This document shows positions 48,774 to 57,770 of a DNA stretch of 64,000 nt, one piece after another. The position numbers and the translations under genes are program-made. The stretch is from contig NZ_BMZS01000001.1 in the NCBI RefSeq assembly GCF_014652915.1, positions 124,001 through 188,000 of the forward strand. Direction: 5' to 3'. The notes beneath the pieces were generated by a model that was not told the DNA's origin, did not search any database, and saw only the letters and a list, made by a program, of their open reading frames with translations. The DNA is from Thalassobaculum fulvum (GTDB taxonomy: Bacteria > Pseudomonadota > Alphaproteobacteria > Thalassobaculales > Thalassobaculaceae). Position 1 is the first letter of the stretch, and every line of letters starts with the position of its first letter.

Positions 48774-48848
48774 TGGGGCGTAGCCAAGCGGTAAGGCAGC
48801 GGTTTTTGGTACCGCCATTCCCAGGTTCGAATCCTGGCGCCCCAGCCA
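48774..48848 (+). tRNA. tRNA-Gln (anticodon TTG)
   Basis: The acceptor stem TGGGGCG/CGCCCCA, the D-arm AGCCAAGCGGTAAGGC and the T-arm GGTTCGAATCC are complete. The anticodon stem GCGGT/ACCGC encloses TTTTGGT, giving TTG. The discriminator is G and CCA is encoded at 48846-48848. Confidence 0.97.
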
Positions 48849-48885
48849 TTCCCGTGGGTGTCCTTCGCCCGCCCGGAGCTTCCGG

Positions 48886-50259
48886 TCAGCCCGCCAGCAC
48901 CACCAGATCGAGCGGCACGTCCAGGCCGGCGACCGCGCGTCCCGGCCGGCGTTCGGCCGGCCGCCCCGGCCGGTAGCCCTGCCGGAGCCCGGCCTCGTAG
49001 GTCTCGGCGTCGGTCAGCGCCCGCACCGCCTCGGCCTTGGTGTGCTTCTCCAGCTTGGCCGACAGGTTCACCGGCGTGCCGATCACCGTGTATTCGAGCC
49101 GGCTCTCGTCGCCGACCGCCCCGAACACCACCGGCCCGGCGGCGACCGCCAGGCCGCCCGGCGGGGCCGGCAGCCCGGCCGCCAGTCGGCCGTCGGTCCA
49201 GGCGGCGGTCGCGGCCACCAGCTCGTCGACCGCCCGCAGGGCGTCGGCGGCCGCGGTGTCGCTCGGCCGGGTCGCCCCGAAGGTCGCCATCACCCCGTCG
49301 CCGAGGAACTTGTCGATGCTGCCGCCGTGGCTCTGCACCAGCGGCACCACCAGGCGCTGGTACTCGGCCAGCAGCGCGATCAGGTCGTCCGGCGCGATCT
49401 CGGTGGCCAGCCGCGAGAACCCCCGCATGTCGACGTTCAGGACGGCGGCGTCGCGCAGCTCGCCGCGGCCGATCTCGACCCCGGCGTCCAGGTCGGTGAT
49501 GCGGTCGGCGACGTCGCGCGAGAAGAACCGCGACAGCTCGCGGGCCGCCAGGCTCTCGCGCACCGCCCGCACCAGCAGGCGGCGGGCCCGGACGATCGCC
49601 AGCGCCAGGATGCCGGTCACCGTGAGGATCGAGACCACCTTGTCGAACTCGGCGCCGATCAGCACGCTGTTGGAGGTCAGGTACAGCACGTAGTCGCGGG
49701 TGACCGGGGCGGCGTGCGGGTCCCACATCAGCGCGTAGCCGGCCATCAGCAGCCAGCCGACCGCCGCCGCCCCGCCGGCCAGCAGCACGAAGACCGGCTC
49801 GAACCGCAGGGTGCGCAGCGCGATGAAGATGAACACGTACAGCAGGGTCGGGGCCTTCAGGTAGAACGCCGCCGGCTGCATGTACTGCAGGTGGAAGCTC
49901 CAGATCATCCCGAGCAGCAGCACCATGTCGGCCAGCACCGACAGGGCGAGGAACCAGCGCGGCAGCCGGCGGGCATGGGCGAGCGCCAGCCGGGCCAGGG
50001 TGAACGCCAGGTAGCAGCCGAGGAACCACGGGATCGGCCGGAACTCGACCTCCGGCGGGAACGCCTTCGGCGAGATCGCGTACAGCGTCCCGAACGCGGT
50101 CACCACGGCCAGTTGGATCCAGCCGATCAGGATCTCGCTGGAGCCCTGCTGTTCGCGCAGCGCGGCCCGCACCCGGGCCGGCAGCACGCCCTCGCCGCCC
50201 CTTCCGTCGCCGGCTTTGGCGGGCGTCGAAACCTCCGGGACGGCGGGCGGCCTGCTCAT
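48886..50259 (-). CDS. Membrane-bound class III adenylate/guanylate cyclase
   Basis: 457 residues. Six hydrophobic helices (about 44-240) are followed by a single class III catalytic domain. The first metal Asp is in LNVDMRGFSRLA and the second in KFLGDGVMATFG. Later LEYTVIGTPVNLSAKLE holds the transition-state Asn, with Thr-Val-Ile-Gly in the base-selecting stretch. It should make cAMP (or cGMP) on the cytoplasmic face. No sensor domain beyond the membrane part is present. The cNMP-binding protein at 3767 is a possible reader elsewhere in the window. Confidence 0.9.
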   Translation of the reverse strand: MSRPPAVPEVSTPAKAGDGRGGEGVLPARVRAALREQQGSSEILIGWIQLAVVTAFGTLYAISPKAFPPEVEFRPIPWFLGCYLAFTLARLALAHARRLPRWFLALSVLADMVLLLGMIWSFHLQYMQPAAFYLKAPTLLYVFIFIALRTLRFEPVFVLLAGGAAAVGWLLMAGYALMWDPHAAPVTRDYVLYLTSNSVLIGAEFDKVVSILTVTGILALAIVRARRLLVRAVRESLAARELSRFFSRDVADRITDLDAGVEIGRGELRDAAVLNVDMRGFSRLATEIAPDDLIALLAEYQRLVVPLVQSHGGSIDKFLGDGVMATFGATRPSDTAAADALRAVDELVAATAAWTDGRLAAGLPAPPGGLAVAAGPVVFGAVGDESRLEYTVIGTPVNLSAKLEKHTKAEAVRALTDAETYEAGLRQGYRPGRPAERRPGRAVAGLDVPLDLVVLAG

Positions 50260-50317
50260 CGCCCGATCGTAGCGGCCCGAGCGCCGGGCCGCCGATCAAC
50301 GAAGCGTGACCGCCGGG

Positions 50318-51193
50318 TCATGGCGCCGAGCCGTCCGCAACCGGGCCGGCGGTCACCGCCCACAGGCTGGACTCGAAGGCCCGGGCGCTCACCGGGATCC
50401 GCCCGGCCGCCGATCCCGCCAGCTCGGCCGCCATGCGGGTGCGCACCCAGCGGCTCGCGAACCGCAGGCGCAGTCCCCCGGCCGCCAGCCACGCCGCCAC
50501 CACCATCTGCTCGGCGTACTGCCGCCAGGCCCAGGACTCCGGATAGCCGTCCGGCAGGAAGACGTCGTGGACATGGACCAGGACGCCGGCGGGCAGGCCC
50601 GGCAGGACCCGGCCGAACAGCAGGTCGACGTCGGTCCCGGGCAGCGCCAGGTGGCTGGAATCGATCACCAGCACGTCGCCCGGCCGCAGCGCCGGCAGCG
50701 CCTCGACCCCGGCGTCCTGCAGGGTCCGGTTCAGGATCCGGATCGCCAGCGCGTCGGCCAGGCCGGCGATGTCGGCGCGCGGCGCCGGGTCGACGCACAG
50801 CATCTCGGTGTCCAGCCCGCCGTCGATCACGGCGCGCGCCAGGAACCGGGTCGAGTGGCCGGAGCCGATCTCGACGATCCGGGCCGGCCGGGCCTCGCGG
50901 ACCAGGGCGTAGGCCGCCGCCCCGTCGAGCCCGGGGAACCAGTCCTGCTGCCAGCGCGGCAGCGGCGGACGGGTGCCGTCGAACCGCTCGACGATGTCGC
51001 CGTGCCGGTCGATCGCGGCCAGCACCTCGCGGAACGCCGGCTCGGCCCGCCGGAACAGCGGCGCCAGCTCGGGATACCCCGGGAGCGGCCGGACCGAACC
51101 GGCATACCGGTGCGGCACGAAGAAGCCTTCCCGGGTAATACCAAGGACGGTCGAGACCGCCGATACGCGGCGTTTCAAGGACTTGAGGTTCAT
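50318..51193 (-). CDS. Class I SAM-dependent methyltransferase
   Basis: 291 residues. Motif I is IVEIGSGHSTRFLARAV (about 109-125), motif II MLCVDP, and LVIDSSHLALPG together with VHVHDVFLPDGYP give post-motif loops typical of the Methyltransf_24 type. Such enzymes are often found in glycan or capsule loci, but no such genes are adjacent. Substrate unknown. It stops 59 bp beyond the start of the adenylate cyclase gene on the same strand. Confidence 0.82.
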   Translation of the reverse strand: MNLKSLKRRVSAVSTVLGITREGFFVPHRYAGSVRPLPGYPELAPLFRRAEPAFREVLAAIDRHGDIVERFDGTRPPLPRWQQDWFPGLDGAAAYALVREARPARIVEIGSGHSTRFLARAVIDGGLDTEMLCVDPAPRADIAGLADALAIRILNRTLQDAGVEALPALRPGDVLVIDSSHLALPGTDVDLLFGRVLPGLPAGVLVHVHDVFLPDGYPESWAWRQYAEQMVVAAWLAAGGLRLRFASRWVRTRMAAELAGSAAGRIPVSARAFESSLWAVTAGPVADGSAP

Positions 51194-51208
51194 ATTCAGT
51201 ATGACCGA

Positions 51209-52042
51209 CTACCGACGGATCAGCATGCCGTCCTTGGCGACCAGGGTCCCCGGCCGGGCTGCGTCGGCGTCCGCCGCGATCCGGTCCATGGCCTCGTCGT
51301 CGTGCGACGGATCGTGGTGGAACAGCACCAGCGTGCCGACCCCGGCGGCCTCGGCCGCCCGCACCCCGGCACTCCAGGTCGAGTGCCCCCAGCCGCGATA
51401 CACCTCGTATTCCTCGTCGGTGTAGGTCGCGTCGTAGATCGCCACGTCGGCATCGCGCATCAGGTCCTGGACGTTCGGATCGAGGCTGCCGTCCTGCGGG
51501 TGCTCGGTATCGGTCACGTAGGCGAAGCTGCGGCCCCGCCACTCCAGCCGGTAGCCGCAGGCGCCGCCCGGGTGGTTGAGCCGGCGGGTGTGCAGGACCA
51601 GGCCGGGATGCGGCTCCAGCCGGTCGCCGACCGCGAAGTCCAGATAGTCGACGTCGGCCCGGTACATGTCGATCGGCACCGGGAACAGCGGCGGCGACAT
51701 CATCCGGGCCAGGATGGTCTTGAGCGACAGGCTGCTGTCGAGCCGGGCGGCGTGCAGGTGCACCCGGTTCTCCGGGCCGTAGGCCGGCTTGAAGAACGGC
51801 AGGCCCAGCACATGGTCGAGGTGGAAATGGGTCAGGTAGACGTCGACGTCGACCGGCGCCTGCATGCCGAGCTCGCGGCCGAGAGCGTGGATGCCGGTGC
51901 CGCCGTCGAACACCAGCAGGTGCGGGCCGCAGCGCACCTCGATGCAGGCGGTGTCGCCGCCGTAGCGCGCCGTCTTCGGCCCGGGGCAGGGAATGCTTCC
52001 GCGCGCTCCCCAGATCCGGATCAGGATACCTTCGTCGGCCAA
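51209..52042 (-). CDS. MBL-fold metallo-hydrolase
   Basis: 277 residues from a TTG start. The metal site is LTHFHLDHVLGLPFF (HxHxDH), with later ligands in TRRLNHPGG, YVTDTEH and FHHDPSHDD. The opening ILIRIWGARGSIPCPG is the start of a family that includes phosphodiesterases such as PhnP and cyclic-nucleotide hydrolases. The TTG at 52042 is preferred because GGGAGGAG precedes it and the family begins there; the ATG at 52132 would add 30 low-complexity residues. It follows, on the same strand, neither partner nor clear pathway. Confidence 0.82.
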   Translation of the reverse strand: MADEGILIRIWGARGSIPCPGPKTARYGGDTACIEVRCGPHLLVFDGGTGIHALGRELGMQAPVDVDVYLTHFHLDHVLGLPFFKPAYGPENRVHLHAARLDSSLSLKTILARMMSPPLFPVPIDMYRADVDYLDFAVGDRLEPHPGLVLHTRRLNHPGGACGYRLEWRGRSFAYVTDTEHPQDGSLDPNVQDLMRDADVAIYDATYTDEEYEVYRGWGHSTWSAGVRAAEAAGVGTLVLFHHDPSHDDEAMDRIAADADAARPGTLVAKDGMLIRR

Positions 52043-52271
52043 CAGCTCCTCCCGCCGCGCGTCGGTCGGGCGCGCGGCCCCCGGGCCTGCAGCAGCGCGC
52101 TTCCACCCGAATCCGGGCGGCCGACCACCCATATCACACCCGTTCCAAGCCGGGAACGCCGCCCGGCTTGCCTCGGTGCCGGTCCCGGACCAGACTGCCG
52201 CCGCCGCGCCCGCGGCCACCGTCGCCCTTGCCGACCCCCCTCCCGAAACCCCCGGCCGGAACCGCCCGCCC

Positions 52272-53486
52272 ATGCCGCTCGACCAGGCCCGCACCAACTG
52301 GACCGGCGTGATGTTCGGGTTTCTGCTGGCGTCGCTGGCGGCGTTCCAGCAGTTCAAGCTGCCGCCGATGCTGCCGGCGATGCTGGCGGAGTTCGGCTAT
52401 CCCAAGATGCTCGCCGGCGGCTTCATGTCGGTCTACGCGGTGATCGGGCTGGCGATGTCGCTGGCGCTCGGCGGGCTGATGATGCGGATCCCGACCGGCG
52501 CGATCCTCGGGCTCGCCTTCGTCACCGCGATCGCCGGCAACGCCCTGGCGCTGGCCATGCCCGGCGACGCCTGGATGGTGCTGGGCTCGCGGGCGCTGGA
52601 AGGCTTCGCGTTCGCGGTGTTCGCGATCGCCGGCCCGGTCTACGCCAACCGCAACGCCTCGGCGCGGCACCTGCCGCTGGCGATCGCGCTGACCGCGATC
52701 TGGATCCCGGTCGGGCAGATCGCCGCCAACCTGCTGGTGCCGGTTGCCGAGATCACGGTCGGCTGGCGGATCGCCTGGCTGGCGACCGCCGGCGCGACCG
52801 CGGTGATGGCGGCCTGGACCCTGGCGATCCGGGCGCGCGGCGGCACCGATCTCGACCTGCGGCGCCGTCCGGCCGCCGGCCAGGCGCCGATCCGCGGCGA
52901 GGAGCGCTGGGCGCTGAGCCTGGCGGCCCTGCTGTTCACCCTGTGGTCGGCCCAGTACTTCGCCTACATGACCTGGCTGCCGCAGTTCCTGGTGGAGGCG
53001 CACGGGCTGGAGCCGGGACTGGCGACCCTGGCCTACTCGGTGCCGGTGGCGACCCTGATCGTGGTCGGGCTGGCGACCTCGACCTGGATCCGGCGCGGCG
53101 CCGCGGTCGGGCCGCTGCTGGCCGGCTCGCTGGTGCTGCAGGCCGGGGTCTGGTGGGCGATGCCGTGGACCGACGGGCTGGCCGCCGGTGTCGCGTCGCT
53201 GCTGGTCTACGGGATCGGTATCGGCGTCACGCCGGTCTGCCTGTTCGCCATGCCGAGCACCATCCTGGGCGCGCGCCGGGCCGGGCCGGGCGCGTTCGCG
53301 ACGATCATGACCGGGCGCAATCTCGGGGTGCTGATCGGGCCGGTGCTGCTGCCGGTGGTGCTGACCCTGCCCTGGGGCTGGAGCTCGAGCGGACCGGTGT
53401 TCGGCGCGATCACCACGCTCGACGCGATCGGCGCCGTGCTGCTGGCGCTCGGCCTCGCACGGATGGGCCGGCGGGGGCCGGATTGA
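52272..53486 (+). CDS. MFS transporter (CynX/NimT-like)
   Basis: 404 residues with twelve hydrophobic helices, starting MPLDQARTNWTGVMFGF. LEGFAFAVFAIAGPVYANR and a GPLLAGSL region fit the CynX/cyanate-nitroimidazole branch of the major facilitator superfamily. Substrate unknown. The start at 52272 is chosen because the first helix begins about ten residues later; upstream codons are Pro/Ala-rich. Confidence 0.85.
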   Translation: MPLDQARTNWTGVMFGFLLASLAAFQQFKLPPMLPAMLAEFGYPKMLAGGFMSVYAVIGLAMSLALGGLMMRIPTGAILGLAFVTAIAGNALALAMPGDAWMVLGSRALEGFAFAVFAIAGPVYANRNASARHLPLAIALTAIWIPVGQIAANLLVPVAEITVGWRIAWLATAGATAVMAAWTLAIRARGGTDLDLRRRPAAGQAPIRGEERWALSLAALLFTLWSAQYFAYMTWLPQFLVEAHGLEPGLATLAYSVPVATLIVVGLATSTWIRRGAAVGPLLAGSLVLQAGVWWAMPWTDGLAAGVASLLVYGIGIGVTPVCLFAMPSTILGARRAGPGAFATIMTGRNLGVLIGPVLLPVVLTLPWGWSSSGPVFGAITTLDAIGAVLLALGLARMGRRGPD

Positions 53487-53514
53487 CGGCAACAGGGGCT
53501 AACATCCGTTCCGG

Positions 53515-54204
53515 TTACGGAACGAGCCGGTAGCCGCCGGAATCGGTGACCAGGATGCTGGCCCGCTGCGGATCCGGCTCGATCTTCTGGCGCAGCCGGT
53601 AGACGTGGGTCTCCAGCGTATGCGTGGTGACCCCGGCGTTGTAGCCCCAGACCTCGTTCAGCAGGGTCTCGCGCTTCACCATGCGGTCGCCGGCCCGGTA
53701 CAGGTACTTCAGGATCGCCGTTTCCTTCTCGGTCAGGCGGACCTTCCTGTTGCGGGTCTCGTCCAGCAGGATCTTGGCGGCCGGCTTGAAGCTGTACGGG
53801 CCGATGGTGAAGACCGCGTCGTCGCTCTGCTCGTGCTGGCGCAGCTGGGCGCGGATCCGGGCCAGCAGGATCGCGACCTTGAACGGCTTGGTGACGTAGT
53901 CGTTGGCCCCGGCCTCCAGCCCGAGGATGGTGTCGGCGTCGGAATCCTGGGCGGTCAGCATGATGACCGGGGCCTTGACCCCGTGCTTGCGCATCAGCCG
54001 GCACAGCTCGCGGCCGTCCATGTCGGGCAGGCCGACGTCCAGCAGGATCAGGTCGTAGTGGGTGTCCTTGACCGCCGCCAGGCCGTCGGCCGCGGTCGCC
54101 GCCTCGGCGGTGACGAACTCCTCGTGGAGCTGCAGCTGTTCGGCCAGGGTCGAGCGCAGCGCGTCGTCGTCGTCGACCAGGAGGATCTTGCGTCCGCTCG
54201 TCAT
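53515..54204 (-). CDS. OmpR/PhoB-type response regulator without a linked kinase
   Basis: 229 residues. The receiver domain holds the acidic pocket DDDD (11-14), the phosphoacceptor Asp56 in LILLDVGLPDMDG, Thr of LTAQ and Lys in YVTKPFK. The winged-helix effector domain ends in THTLETHVYRLRQKIE and GGYRLVP. It binds DNA as a dimer when phosphorylated. No histidine kinase lies within this window near it, so its partner is encoded elsewhere. GGGAACA precedes the ATG. Confidence 0.93.
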   Translation of the reverse strand: MTSGRKILLVDDDDALRSTLAEQLQLHEEFVTAEAATAADGLAAVKDTHYDLILLDVGLPDMDGRELCRLMRKHGVKAPVIMLTAQDSDADTILGLEAGANDYVTKPFKVAILLARIRAQLRQHEQSDDAVFTIGPYSFKPAAKILLDETRNRKVRLTEKETAILKYLYRAGDRMVKRETLLNEVWGYNAGVTTHTLETHVYRLRQKIEPDPQRASILVTDSGGYRLVP

Positions 54205-54280
54205 GCCGTGTTCCCGCCCCGATTTGCCTGCGTCACGGACCTCAATGCTCCGCGGCAGATAATGTAACGCCACACCGGCC

Positions 54281-54565
54281 TCAAGGCTCGACGTCGATTC
54301 CCTTCCAGAACGCCACCGCCCCCTCGATCCGTCGGGCCCGGCGCTTCGGCGCCTCGTAGGACCAGGCGGCGGCCGGCTCCAGCCGGTCCCCGACCCGGAC
54401 GTCGTAGTAGGTCGCGACCCCGCGCCACGGGCAGACCGTGCGGGTCGCGCACGGTTCCAGGTGCTCTATCCGCACGGCGGCGCGCGGGAAGTACACGCAG
54501 CCTTCGATGGTCTCGACCGTCTGGCTCTCGGCCAGCACCACGCCGTTCAGGGTCGCTCGCGCCAT
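54281..54565 (-). CDS. DUF427 domain protein
   Basis: 94 residues, a single DUF427 domain with its characteristic VYFPRAAV, CPWRGVATYYDV and AAWSYEAPKRRA. The family forms a small beta-barrel and is common in soil and aquatic bacteria; its role is unknown. It lies 29 bp downstream of the alpha/beta hydrolase on the same strand and could be in its transcript. Confidence 0.9.
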   Translation of the reverse strand: MARATLNGVVLAESQTVETIEGCVYFPRAAVRIEHLEPCATRTVCPWRGVATYYDVRVGDRLEPAAAWSYEAPKRRARRIEGAVAFWKGIDVEP

Positions 54566-54594
54566 CTCACGATCCGGTGTCCCGGTTCCGCCTC

Positions 54595-55461
54595 TCAGAA
54601 GCTCGGCGCCAGGATCAGCCGCAGCATCGCCTGGCACAGCGGGTGATGCGGGTCGCCGAACGCCTCGAGCGCGGTGAAGTGGTTGCCGCCCGGCACGTCG
54701 ACGCTCTCGACCGGCTGCCGGGCCGCCTTCAGCGCCGCCACCAGCCGGTCGCGCTGGCCGAGGTACTCGGGCCCCTCGTCCATGCCGACGGTGGCGATCA
54801 GCGGCGGCAGCCGGCGCTCGCCCGGCTCGAGCGCCTCGGCCAGCGCGATCGGGCTCAGCCCGGCGACGTCCTCGGCGCGCAGGTGAAGCTGCTCGTTCAG
54901 GTAGCTGAGGCGGATCGGCTCCAGGTCGTGCAGCCCGGACACGCTGCAGCCGCCCTTCAGCAGATCCGGCACTCCGGCCGGCCCGGTCATCAGCGCCGCC
55001 AGGTGGCCGCCGGCCGAATGCCCGGCCACGAACAGCCGGCGCGGGTCGCCGCCGATTCCGGACGCGTTGGCGTGGATCCAGCCGAGTGCGGCACGCACGT
55101 CGTCGGCGACGTCGGCCACCGTGACTTCGGGGCACAGCCGGTAGCCGATCGACACGAAGGTGATGTCGGCGGCGACGTAGGTCGGCGCCAGGAAGTGCAC
55201 CAGGGTGCGGTCGCGCGAATGCCAGTAGCCGCCGTGCACGAACGCCAGGATCGGCGCGTCGCCGCGCGCCGCCGGGAACACGTCGACCGCCTGCCGGGGA
55301 TGCCCGCCGTAGGCGAGGTCCAGGTCGCAGGACAGCAGGCCGCGCGCCTCCGCGCCGGCCGCCATCCAGCGCTCGGCGATCGCACCCGACTCCGGGACCT
55401 TGCGGCGGTTGTCGTACTGGGCGTCCAGGCCCGCCTGGTCGTAGGAACCGTAAACCTGCAT
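54595..55461 (-). CDS. Alpha/beta hydrolase, kynurenine formamidase-like
   Basis: 288 residues. HGGYW forms the oxyanion hole and GHSAGGH contains the nucleophile Ser. The C-terminal GGNHFTALEAF supplies the catalytic His. The N-terminal YDQAGLDAQYDNR and the HGGYW motif resemble arylformamidases, which hydrolyse N-formylkynurenine, but general esterases of this fold look similar. No kynurenine-pathway gene is adjacent. It is divergent from ribA. Confidence 0.85.
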   Translation of the reverse strand: MQVYGSYDQAGLDAQYDNRRKVPESGAIAERWMAAGAEARGLLSCDLDLAYGGHPRQAVDVFPAARGDAPILAFVHGGYWHSRDRTLVHFLAPTYVAADITFVSIGYRLCPEVTVADVADDVRAALGWIHANASGIGGDPRRLFVAGHSAGGHLAALMTGPAGVPDLLKGGCSVSGLHDLEPIRLSYLNEQLHLRAEDVAGLSPIALAEALEPGERRLPPLIATVGMDEGPEYLGQRDRLVAALKAARQPVESVDVPGGNHFTALEAFGDPHHPLCQAMLRLILAPSF

Positions 55462-55596
55462 CACCGTCACCTGCCGGACATCGGGGCGGCAACAGTAGCG
55501 GAACCGAATCCGATGGGGCAATCCGATGGGGCAATCGACCGGGCAATCCGGCGGCACCCGACGAGTTCTCTTGATTCCCGGCCCGACCTCCTCAAT

Positions 55597-56745
55597 ATGC
55601 GCGCCATGCCGAACGACCCCTCCCCCGCCGTCACCGCGCCGCGCCCGGGCGATCAGCTGGCCGTCGACCGCGGCGTCGCCGAGCTGCGGCGCGGCGGAAC
55701 GGTCGCGGTGCGCGGCGGTCCCGAGCGCGACCGCCTGGCCCTGGCCGTCGCCGCCGAGATGATCACCGACGAGGCGGTGGCCCGCTTGCGGGTGCTGGCC
55801 GGCTCCGACCCGGTCCTGGCGATCACCCGCAACCGCGCGGCGGCGCTCGGCTCCGGCGGGTCCGCCCCGGTGGTCTCGCTGACCCTGCCGGCCGGCATGC
55901 CGGCCGACCGGATGGCGGCGCTGGCGGATCCGACCACCGGCCCGGTCGAGACCCGCGGCCTGACCACCCTGCCCGAGCCCGAGACCGGCCCGGCCGCCGC
56001 GGCGGTCCGCCTGGCCAAGCTCGCCCGGCTGCTGCCGGCCACCCTGGTCGCGTCGGTTCCCGACGTGCCGGCCGACCGGATGGAGGCCTGGGCGCGCGAC
56101 CACGCGCTGCTGCTGGTCGATTCCGACGCCATCGATACCCATCGCCGGGCGGCGGCGGCCCGCCTGGTGCGGGCGGCGGCGGCCCGGGTCCCGCTGGCCG
56201 ACGCCGAGGATTGCGAACTGATCGCCTTCCGTCCGCTGGACGGCGGGCTGGAGCACGTGGCGATCCGCATCGGCAGCCCCGACCCGGACCAGCCGGTGCT
56301 GATCCGCCTGCATTCGGCCTGCCTGACCGGCGACCTGCTCGGGAGCCTGCGCTGCGACTGCGGCGACCAGCTGCGCGGCGCGATCCGCGCGATCGCCGAG
56401 GCCGGCGGCGGCGTGCTGCTGTACCTCGCCCAGGAAGGCCGCGACATCGGCCTGATCAACAAGCTCAAGGCCTACAGCCTGCAGGATCTGGGCGCCGACA
56501 CCATCGACGCCAACACCATGCTCGGCTACGACGACGACGAGCGGGTGTACTTCCCGGCCGCCGAGATGCTCGAGCAGCTCGGCATCCGGCGGGTGCGGAT
56601 GATGACCAACAACCCCGAGAAGATCGGCCAGCTCGCGGCCTGCGGGGTCGAGGTGGTCGAGCGGGTCCGGCACGTGTTCCCGTCCAACCGCCACAACGAG
56701 CGCTATCTCGAGGCCAAGGCCAGGCGCTCGGGCCACCTGTTCTAG
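55597..56745 (+). CDS. ribA: GTP cyclohydrolase II (riboflavin pathway) with degenerate N-terminal domain
   Basis: 382 residues. The C-terminal half is a complete cyclohydrolase II: zinc ligands in HSACLTGDLLGSLRCDCG, the nucleophile region YLAQEGRDIGL and RMMTNNPEKIGQL. It opens GTP to start riboflavin synthesis. The N-terminal half (about 10-190) resembles the dihydroxybutanone-phosphate synthase domain of RibBA but lacks its acidic metal residues, so it is probably inactive. Start codons at 55597 and 55606 are both possible. The gene lies opposite the hydrolase across a strip with 13-bp repeats. Confidence 0.93.
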   Translation: MRAMPNDPSPAVTAPRPGDQLAVDRGVAELRRGGTVAVRGGPERDRLALAVAAEMITDEAVARLRVLAGSDPVLAITRNRAAALGSGGSAPVVSLTLPAGMPADRMAALADPTTGPVETRGLTTLPEPETGPAAAAVRLAKLARLLPATLVASVPDVPADRMEAWARDHALLLVDSDAIDTHRRAAAARLVRAAAARVPLADAEDCELIAFRPLDGGLEHVAIRIGSPDPDQPVLIRLHSACLTGDLLGSLRCDCGDQLRGAIRAIAEAGGGVLLYLAQEGRDIGLINKLKAYSLQDLGADTIDANTMLGYDDDERVYFPAAEMLEQLGIRRVRMMTNNPEKIGQLAACGVEVVERVRHVFPSNRHNERYLEAKARRSGHLF

Positions 56746-56770
56746 CGCCGCGCATCCGGGTCCCCGCACG

Positions 56771-56787
56771 CTGGCACACGGCTTGCG
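56771..56787 (+). promoter_or_regulatory. Sigma-54 (RpoN) promoter
   Basis: CTGGCAC (56771-56777) and TTGC (56783-56786) give a -24 GG and a -12 GC exactly ten bases apart, close to the YTGGCACGrNNNTTGCW consensus. The start site would fall near 56798, leaving about 19 nt of leader with GGAAGGAAC before the ATG at 56817. Nothing else explains this short gap. Confidence 0.6.
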
Positions 56788-56816
56788 TCTCTTCCGGCGA
56801 CGGAAGGAACGCACCC

Positions 56817-57755
56817 ATGACGATCTTGCCCACCGCCGACCCGACCACGCCGCACGCCGCCAAGCCGAGCGCAGCGTCCCAGACCGTCTGGAACGGGCCG
56901 CGAACCACGCCGGACGGCGACCTCATGCCGGGCGAGGAGCCGACGGCGGCCGGAGCCGCGCTCGGGTTCGGGGACTTCCTCGACGTCATCAACCCCCTGC
57001 AACATCTGCCGGTGGTCGGCACGATCTACCGGGCCCTGACCGGCGACACTATCGGCGAGGCCGCCCGCATGGCCGGCGGCGCGCTGTACGGCGGCCCGTT
57101 GGGGGTCATCGGGGCTCTGGCCAACGTCGTCGTCGAGCGCGAGGCCGGCCAGGACATCGGCGGCGCCGCCATGGCGTGGCTGACCGACGAGCCCGATGCC
57201 GGCGGCGATGCCGCGACCGCCCTCGCCGACGCCCGGCAGCCGAAGACCCTGGCGGCCCCGATCAACGCCGCGCCGGTGACGGTCGCGGCCGCCAACGCCT
57301 CGCCGCAGGCCGTCGCCGCCCGGGCCGCGGCGGCCGCCGGGCCCGACGCGACGCCGGCCCGGACGGCGGACGCATCGCCGGCCCAGGCCGCGCACCCGAC
57401 CACCGACTTCCAGGGCCGCAGCGCCGACCGGCTGGACGCGTTCATCCGGCAGGCCAATGCCGTCCGGCGCAACAACCCGCTGGCGCCGATGCACCGGGCC
57501 GAACCGCCGACCACCCGCCCGGCCCTGCCCGGCAGCATCGATCCGACACGGTTGCAGGCGACTGCCCTGAAGCCCCCGGGTATCGGCGACCCGGCCACCG
57601 CCGGCCAGCCGGCGGCCGGCGGCCGGGGCGGCCCCGGCACGGCGTCCGACGGCGCCGAACTGGCACTCGCCGGCGGCGACGCCAGCAGCGTCAACCAGTG
57701 GATGTTGCGGGCGCTCGACAAGTACGAGCATATGCGCAAACAGGAATCCAGCTGA
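56817..57755 (+). CDS. Unknown alphaproteobacterial protein under sigma-54 control
   Basis: 312 residues. I do not recognise a named family. The ordered part (about 45-115) contains FLDVINPLQHLPVVGTIYR and GGALYGGPLGVIGALANV, glycine-rich amphipathic stretches that could be a hairpin-like membrane-interacting segment. The rest is Ala/Pro/Thr-rich and disordered, ending in a short helix (VNQWMLRALDKYEHMRKQ). There is no signal peptide. A sigma-54 promoter stands directly upstream, so a nitrogen- or flagella-linked role is possible. It is followed closely by the YkuD gene. Confidence 0.7.
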   Translation: MTILPTADPTTPHAAKPSAASQTVWNGPRTTPDGDLMPGEEPTAAGAALGFGDFLDVINPLQHLPVVGTIYRALTGDTIGEAARMAGGALYGGPLGVIGALANVVVEREAGQDIGGAAMAWLTDEPDAGGDAATALADARQPKTLAAPINAAPVTVAAANASPQAVAARAAAAAGPDATPARTADASPAQAAHPTTDFQGRSADRLDAFIRQANAVRRNNPLAPMHRAEPPTTRPALPGSIDPTRLQATALKPPGIGDPATAGQPAAGGRGGPGTASDGAELALAGGDASSVNQWMLRALDKYEHMRKQESS

Positions 57756-57770
57756 CCGACCGGAGTCGTG

